DNA of 11,347 nucleotides from Jimgerdemannia flammicorona. Its lineage: Eukaryota; Mucoromycota; Endogonomycetes; Endogonales; Endogonaceae. A program made the position numbers and the translations under genes. Every line of letters begins with the position of its first letter. The first letter of the stretch is position 1. Below, piece by piece: positions 7,620 through 11,347 of this stretch. Under the pieces are notes generated by a model, which made no database searches, was not told the DNA's origin, and saw only the letters and a program-made list of their open reading frames with translations. Where the stretch lies: contig RBNI01006420.1 of assembly GCA_003990745.1 (NCBI GenBank), positions 1-11,347 on the forward strand. Direction: 5' to 3'.

Positions 7620-8045
7620 GGTTTGTTGATAGATCCAAACCCTTTCTTGCTACAGTCTGTCTGGGAGAGTTCAGGGACTTCTTCAATAGTGAGTTCTTGA
7701 TGGATTTCTTCAATGATTGCTTGGGAAATTCTTTGGCCTGTTTTGACTTCAAATAATGTGTCTCCAAAATTTCGCAAGATGACATGGATTTCACTAGTAA
7801 ATCCTTGGTCAACTACTCCTCCTCCTAGTCCAATGTTGAACTCTTTGGCTAGGCTGCTTCACTCAGCAAGGTAAATGTATGTTCCTTTGGAAGCTTGCAT
7901 TGCAATTCCTGTTCACACTATAGCATTGGTATTTGGTGGAATAGTGAGGTCTTGGCTGCTGTAGAGATCATATCCAGCATCAGTTAGGTGGGCCTTAGTG
8001 GGGATGGTAGCCTTGTACCATATCTTCTGTACTTTGATGATATTC
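7620..8045 (-). pseudogene. dUTPase domain between Gag and protease
   Basis: A trimeric-type dUTPase, which hydrolyses dUTP to dUMP and keeps uracil out of new DNA. All five family motifs occur in order: TDAGYDLYS (motif 1, 7964-7984), AE*SSLA (motif 2, 7847-7867), VVDQGFTSEI with the catalytic Asp (motif 3, 7787-7819), GQRISQAII (motif 4, 7712-7738) and KGFGSIN (motif 5, 7625-7648). The linking segments IPTKAHL, TIPPN, TGIAM and FEVK also fit the family. The domain is in frame with both the zinc knuckle and the protease. Two stops break it: one before TGIAM, and TGA at 7859-7861 where family members carry the motif 2 Arg, i.e. CGA to TGA. The order NC-dUTPase-PR is that of betaretroviruses; non-primate lentiviruses place it after RNase H. 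Confidence 0.85.
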
Positions 8046-8128
8046 TCAGGGTTTTTCTTCCCTGAACCTTCTCCAATAACAGTAATATTCTGGTTACTGG
8101 GTTCATCTGTTCTGTTCTTCTTCTTGGG

Positions 8129-8170
8129 GCATCTGAATGAGATGTATCCTGCCTTCTTGCAGATGAAGCA
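8129..8170 (-). other. Gag zinc knuckle with H-to-Y change
   Basis: The translation reads CFICKKAGYISFRC. Spacing matches C-x2-C-x4-H-x4-C, but the His is Tyr (TAC), one C-to-T change from CAC. The remaining three ligands are kept. This identifies the nucleocapsid end of Gag. Confidence 0.75.
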
Positions 8171-8242
8171 TAATCCCTTTTCATGGAGCTGCTTCTTTTC
8201 ATCCTTGGTGGGAGGTCTGGGTCCTCTGGGATTTCACTGGTT

Positions 8243-8290
8243 CCTTTGATCATATCTTTGATCATATCTTTGGTCATTCCTTTGGTCATT
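8243..8290 (-). repeat. Four 12-bp tandem repeats in gag
   Basis: Four 12-base units differing at one or two positions (CCTTTGATCATA type on the plus strand) encode RNDQRNDQRYDQRYDQ just ahead of the zinc knuckle. The basic, polar repeat is likely an RNA-binding spacer in the nucleocapsid. Confidence 0.7.
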
Positions 8291-9544
8291 TCTCCTGGTA
8301 GGATTCCTCCTATCTTGGTTATCTTTCTTGTGTTCTTGATTTTGTAGAGCTTATGCAGTAAGGATTTCATGGGCTCTTCTTTGTACTTGGGCAAAACACC
8401 ATGAGTAGTGGGGACATCCTTGGGAAAGACCTTATTCCTTGATCTTCTGGGTGAGCCAGTCTGGTAGGGCTGCAAAAAGATGGTTGGCTCTGGTACCATT
8501 GATGGCCAAATTGTTCTCCTGGTAGGTAAGTCCAATGGGTTTAAGGAAGGCATCCATTCTGATGGCAAAGGTCTCTAGATCTTCTTCACTATTCTTGTTG
8601 AACTTCATCTAGGACAGTTTGTTCCAAGTTTCTTATATGTAGGCTGCATTTCGGAATTTGGTCAGTAGCAAGGCCTTGAGGCCTGGGCCTGCTTCATAGT
8701 CATTCCAACCTGGTCTATTGTTAGCAGATACTTATCCATTGACTTGAGGGTGGGCTTCCCAAGTTACTGGGTGTTGTTCCAAGGTTCGCCAGAATTCAGC
8801 TGCTGTTCTAGTGAAGAATGTGGCTACTGTTTCCACTTATGCTGCTGATATGGCAAACAGCTGTTAGAGGGTACTGTTTTGGTTGTTGGTGAGCATTCCT
8901 ATAGGTACTCAGCTGTCATTCCATTGGTTTGCTCAGTAGCCTGTGTCAACTGCATTGATGAAGTTTTCAATGTTACTGTTTTTTCCACTGAATATTGGGA
9001 TTTGCAAGATCTTGATTGGTTTGTTCTGTTAAGCAATCTGTTCTACTATCCCTGCTAGTGCTGCTAGCTGGGTAGTCAGTGCTGTAATATTGATATCTAC
9101 CATTGTGTTGACTATTGGTTGTGGGCCTGTTGGGGTAGATTCTCCTGAAGATTGTTCTGCTTGGTGGGGTTGTAGTGCTGTATGACTTAGAGTTACTTGA
9201 TTCCCAGATATTAAGTCAAAGAGTCCTGTGAGAGAGGGTAAACCAAACCTCTGTATAGATGGCTAGGTTGGTTCTGGGGTTTGATCTTCTTGACCTGTGG
9301 TCCTTTGGTAAATTCCTAGATCTGCTGTTCCTCATTGGCTAACATCAGACTGGTAACCTGTAGAGTCTTCGTCTGACTCCCTTTCCTGATGAGATAGTGC
9401 GTCCTCGTACTGGCTAGGTCCTTCAAAGAGGATATCAGTCTCTGGCTGGGTAGATGGGCCTGCTCCTTGTTCAGCAGTAGGGGATGGTTGGCCTGCTTGC
9501 TCATTCTTGTATCTGGTTATGGCAGAGGCTGTAATAACTCTCAC

Positions 9545-9658
9545 TTCTACCCCTCTCTTATCCTTTGGATAATTAGGGAAGTGGACTATTACTTAGGGAC
9601 TTAGTACACAATATGTACCAAGAAGCCTTCAGTTGAGGAAGCGCTTGCTTTAAGTAGT
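9545..9658 (-). other. Leader between 5' LTR and gag
   Basis: This short stretch should hold the minus-strand primer binding site. Directly inside the LTR it reads ACTACTTAAAGCAAGCGCTT in element orientation. It does not start TGG, so ordinary tRNA 3'-end priming is not supported; half-tRNA or self-priming remains possible. An AAGCGCTT palindrome lies here. The gag frame seems to run back to about 9600 without a visible ATG. Confidence 0.4.
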
Positions 9659-9671
9659 TGTAGTGGCATTA

Positions 9672-9729
9672 CCTTATCTTTCAAAGGTCTTTCTTGTGTG
9701 CCTTATCTTTCAAAGGTCTTTTTCTTGTA
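9672..9729. repeat. 29-bp tandem duplication in the 5' LTR
   Basis: Two adjacent near-identical 29-base units (each containing CTTATCTTTCAAAGGTCTTT). The left LTR has a single corresponding unit (from 1784), so this is a lineage-specific duplication or a loss on the left. Confidence 0.7.
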
Positions 9730-9766
9730 CCCTATTTTGAGGGTCTTGTCCTTTGCTGTGCACAGA

Positions 9767-9788
9767 CTGAATTCGCCTTAGAATTCAG
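9767..9788. other. 8-bp stem hairpin in the 5' LTR
   Basis: Intact counterpart of 1849-1870: CTGAATTC, loop GCCTTA, GAATTCAG. Stem and loop are identical in both LTRs while flanking bases have changed. Confidence 0.5.
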
Positions 9789-9937
9789 GTTCAATGGGTT
9801 TACTTAAGTCTTTGTGATTTGTATACCGGTCTCAGTTCTGGCAGAAGTTAGCTAGGCTTCTGGAGTTTAGTCAGAAACACTAGAGTCACTTAGATGTCAT
9901 TACTAAGACTCAGGGGAATGTGTGTGTGTGGGGGAGA

Positions 9938-9955
9938 CTTGATTCTTGTATCAAG
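9938..9955. other. 6-bp stem hairpin in the 5' LTR
   Basis: Intact counterpart of 2021-2038: CTTGAT, loop TCTTGT, ATCAAG, downstream of the LTR TATA box in element orientation. Confidence 0.4.
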
Positions 9956-9997
9956 GACTGAACTAAAACTGCTTTATTTCGGATGGAAACTGGGGGG

Positions 9998-10005
9998 TAT
10001 TTATA
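9998..10005 (-). promoter_or_regulatory. LTR TATA box (5' LTR), probable genomic RNA promoter
   Basis: TATAAATA on the minus strand, oriented toward gag. This is the best candidate for the promoter of the gag-pol transcript; transcription would start about 30 bases further on, leaving about 310 bases of LTR in the RNA. Confidence 0.5.
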
Positions 10006-10261
10006 CAAGTTGGTCCATGATTTCTGACTAAGTATGAGTGACTAATTTGGTAACTATAATGAGGTTTGTGATTGCGACCTTTGTCAGGTGGTTTTTGGTA
10101 AAGAATATCTTTGTGATCAGGACCTTGATTACTAGGCAATGATCAGCAGCTGTGGCAACTATTGCTGCGGCACCGATTATTGGGGATAAGCTGGATATCG
10201 TTTTTCCGCGTCGTTTTGCATCATTCGTTTGTTCGTTTGTATGCCGCACTCGATCGTATGA

Positions 10262-10269
10262 TGACGTCA
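10262..10269. promoter_or_regulatory. CRE/ATF-type palindrome TGACGTCA in 5' LTR U3
   Basis: A perfect TGACGTCA, the consensus for CREB/ATF-family bZIP factors, within the CpG-rich part of U3. In the left LTR the same place reads TGATGTCA (2353-2360), a CpG-to-TpG loss. Function is inference from the motif. Confidence 0.4.
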
Positions 10270-10324
10270 TCGCCGGGTCACCTGATCGTTTGTCGTGTCC
10301 CATCTGTTCACTCGTTCTATTACA

Positions 10325-10337
10325 TCCTTCCCCCTTT
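10325..10337 (-). other. Polypurine tract of the second element copy
   Basis: AAAGGGGGAAGGA in element orientation, directly before the LTR start TGTAATAG. It is a better-preserved version of 2435-2447. A 5' LTR of a lone insertion should not have a polypurine tract outside it, so this shows that a second element unit adjoins here. Confidence 0.75.
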
Positions 10338-11166
10338 AGAAATCAACGTCCTTGTTGATTGAGAAATTGAGAGCCAGGGGAGATAAAGGTGGGGAATCCT
10401 CCTCAGGGTTATTACCATCTTCTTCAGGAACAGGGGGGGTGATGGTTGCAGATGGCTCGCTGTCCAGGATAGAGAAGTCAATGAGGTCTGCAAATGGTTC
10501 TTGCATTGAAATAGGTGCTGGTGTAGGAGTTCTCCATCTGATGTGGTTGGGGCCATCCAAGTAGGGCTCTTGGTCTTCATGCCTGGGAATATCCATTCGG
10601 ATGGGCAGTCCTTCAAAGAGGTCAGAGGGACCTTGGAGCCATTGGTCAGGGTTGTCATTCAGGAGGGGGCTCCAATAGGGTTTGCAGTCAGTAGACTTGA
10701 GGGTGATCCAGGAGGTGGCTTCTTGGACTACCTTGATCTCTAGTTCATCGACCTCAGGGAAAGAGAGGTTCTGGAAGTCCTTCAGTTGTATGTAGTTGAG
10801 GTTGGGGATTGCGAAGGGTGCATGGCGCATGATTTGGTGGACCTTCTTGGCAAGTCTTTGCTCGTGCCTGTCTAGGTGAGTCCAGTCAGAGACCTGGTCC
10901 ATGGGTAGGCCATTCATATGTTGGAGGAGCTGGTGCCCAATTTCATATTCATGCCAGATTTCTAGGCAGCTGGTAGCAAGGTAGGCCCTTTCAATAAGTT
11001 CGCAGCAGTCAAGGACATACTATCCTAGGTCCTGGCTAGAGAGGTTAAGGGCCTCTGAGCAGTGGTTCCTTCCTTGGATGGCAACCTGGATGTGTTCAAA
11101 GAGACAGTCAACCTGGCTTAGGAGGGGCTGGCTATGGCGGGCAGTTTGGTGGTGGGTGGCAGGTAT
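10336..11166 (-). pseudogene. ORF X, unrecognised accessory gene (right copy, better preserved)
   Basis: I do not recognise this protein. It is the counterpart of 2446-3266 and belongs to the adjoining element. Length from the aligned start to TAA at 10336-10338 is 276 codons. The aligned start codon is ATA (11164-11166), where the left copy has ATG. One TAG at about 11017-11019 follows SSQDLG; otherwise the frame is open, including 10336-10917. Visible features: a helical-looking N-terminal half (QVDCLFEHIQVAIQGR; ATSCLEIWHEYEIGHQLLQ; DWTHLDRHEQRLAKKV), a middle with PDQWLQGPSDLFEGLP, and a Pro/Glu-rich C-terminus (PVPEEDGNNPEEDSPP) ending NKDVDF. No signal peptide, membrane segment or catalytic motif is evident. 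The acidic tail could suit a regulatory or RNP-binding protein, but that is speculation. Confidence 0.6.
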
Positions 11167-11230
11167 TCTTGTCTTGTCTTTTCTTTGTGAGGAAAGGGGG
11201 ATGAGAGTTGTGGGGTATTCTTGCCTTTGG

Positions 11231-11238
11231 TATTTATA
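11231..11238 (-). promoter_or_regulatory. TATA box of ORF X (right copy)
   Basis: TATAAATA on the minus strand, about 65 bases upstream of the aligned ORF X start, matching 3332-3339 in sequence and position. Confidence 0.5.
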
Positions 11239-11347
11239 CTTATTCACCCATCTGATGTGACCTTCCTTTGGTCATGCTTTATGGCAAAATGCATGACCTG
11301 TGCTATAAGCAGAGCATGTGCTGGTCACCTGAGAAAATTCCGATTTC
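11239..11347. repeat. Continuation of the repeated 3' unit to the window edge
   Basis: Aligns with about 3340-3452 on the left (for example the shared CTGGT-ACATGAGAAAAT-type block). The repeat is still matching when the window ends, so its true right boundary is unknown. Confidence 0.65.

Larger units (their letters stand above)
3911..9610 (-). pseudogene. gag-dUTPase-pol polyprotein, multiply disrupted
   Basis: The whole polyprotein reading frame of the chromovirus. The zinc knuckle (8129-8170), dUTPase motif 1 (7964-7984), protease (7241-7252), RT (6227-6229), RNase H (about 5785) and integrase zinc finger (5006-5212) all share one frame, so Gag and Pol were fused without a frameshift. 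The frame then changes at about 4827-4836 (AT repeat) and again near 4045. The stop TAA is at 3911-3913. Length, about 1,900 codons, suits a Gag-DUT-Pol fusion. No initiator ATG is evident; the readable frame begins near 9600 with HFPNYPKDKRGVEV. More than twenty in-frame stops are present, many explained by C-to-T or G-to-A transitions (CGA to TGA, TGG to TGA/TAG, CAA to TAA). Confidence 0.8.
8000..9610 (-). pseudogene. Gag region (matrix/capsid-like plus zinc knuckle)
   Basis: Structural protein that would package the element RNA. In order: an acidic, Gln/Pro-rich start (EQAGQPSPTAEQGAGPST), then a segment beginning MVDINITALTTQLAALAGIV, which looks helical. The core follows (IFSGKNSN, AAEFWRTLEQHP, KFRNAAYI, NKNSEEDLETFAIRMDAFL, ANHLFAALPDWL) and resembles Ty3/gypsy retrotransposon Gag. 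Next come a basic repeat and a CCHC-type knuckle. About a dozen in-frame stops interrupt it, yet the frame is otherwise continuous with no evident indel, so decay was mainly by point mutation. Assignment as Gag rests on position, the core wording and the knuckle. Confidence 0.7.
1781..10324 (-). mobile_element. Ty3/gypsy chromovirus with gag-dUTPase-pol-chromodomain and extra ORF
   Basis: A full-length but inactive LTR retrotransposon on the minus strand. The two LTRs (1781-2434 and 9659-10324) are direct repeats bounded by TG...CA on both strands. A polypurine tract lies just inside the 3' LTR. The internal order Gag zinc knuckle, dUTPase, PR, RT, RNase H, IN, chromodomain is the Ty3/gypsy (Metaviridae) order plus a dUTPase. 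An extra reading frame (ORF X) sits between pol and the 3' LTR. No tRNA-type primer site beginning TGG is visible at the gag-side LTR edge (below 9659); the sequence there reads ACTACTTAAAGC in element orientation. Dozens of stops and frameshifts make it non-functional. Target duplication cannot be checked because the right side continues into another element copy. Confidence 0.85.
9659..10324 (-). repeat. 5' LTR (666 bp), shared with a second element copy
   Basis: Direct repeat of 1781-2434. In element orientation it begins TGTAATAG at 10324 after a purine run and ends GCCACTACA at 9659. It holds a TATA box (complement at 9998-10005), both conserved hairpins, a 29-base tandem duplication near its end, and a CpG-rich block at about 10165-10325 largely destroyed in the other LTR. 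A polypurine tract and ORF X copy lie on its outer side, so it is also the 3' LTR of a second element extending past the window. Confidence 0.8.

Noticed and set aside
7277..7756. Plus-strand frame of 159 codons with hydrophobic stretches
   Set aside because: It lies antisense to the dUTPase-protease part of the polyprotein, whose motifs are clear on the minus strand.
7984..8568. Minus-strand frame of 194 codons, long and open
   Set aside because: It is offset from the gag frame. The zinc knuckle and Gag core lie in the neighbouring frame, and the openness comes from the 12-bp repeats and composition.
9332..9544. Gag start at 9544
   Set aside because: The codon there is GTG, not ATG, and the frame with similar character extends further upstream, so no start could be fixed.
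1..11347. CRISPR array, bacterial operon or host gene
   Set aside because: No spaced direct repeats or ribosome-binding pattern; all credible coding signal belongs to the retroelements.

Overview
The window is a decayed transposable-element island from a fungal genome, probably a basidiomycete. That placement is inference: it rests on a chromodomain-bearing Ty3/gypsy element, Tad-like LINE 3' ends with poly(A), and strong CpG decay. No host gene, rRNA or CRISPR array is visible. Every coding region I can defend belongs to a mobile element, and all are pseudogenes.

Layout, left to right. (1) 1-1776: two 5'-truncated non-LTR (LINE) 3' ends sit head to head, copy A on the minus strand and copy B on the plus strand. 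They form an imperfect inverted repeat of about 0.8 kb per arm. Copy B ends in a 36-base poly(A) tract. (2) 1781-10324: one Ty3/gypsy chromovirus on the minus strand. Its 3' LTR is on the left (1781-2434) and its 5' LTR on the right (9659-10324). The interior reads, in element orientation: gag with a CCHC-type zinc knuckle, a dUTPase domain, protease, RT, RNase H, integrase with a GPY/F-like module, and chromodomain. Everything from gag into integrase lies in one reading frame (about 5.7 kb in all), broken by many stops. There is one frameshift at an AT-rich run in integrase and another just before the chromodomain. (3) Between pol and the 3' LTR lies a further reading frame, here called ORF X, of about 276 codons. 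It has its own TATA box upstream and its stop codon abuts the polypurine tract. (4) 10325-11347: a second copy of the polypurine tract, ORF X and its TATA box lies upstream (in element orientation) of the 5' LTR. The window therefore shows the end of a second element sharing an LTR with the first, i.e. a tandem array continuing past the right edge.

How the parts would have worked together: the LTR promoter (TATA box in each LTR) would drive a Gag-DUT-Pol polyprotein RNA, and a separate internal promoter would drive ORF X. Two findings matter most. One is the dUTPase between the Gag zinc knuckle and protease, with all five family motifs recognisable. The other is the promoter-equipped ORF X directly upstream of the polypurine tract, which I do not recognise.

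Decay is uneven. The right LTR and right ORF X keep many CpG sites and few stops; the left copies and the gag-pol interior have lost most CpGs and carry many stops. The units on the two sides therefore probably have different ages or histories.
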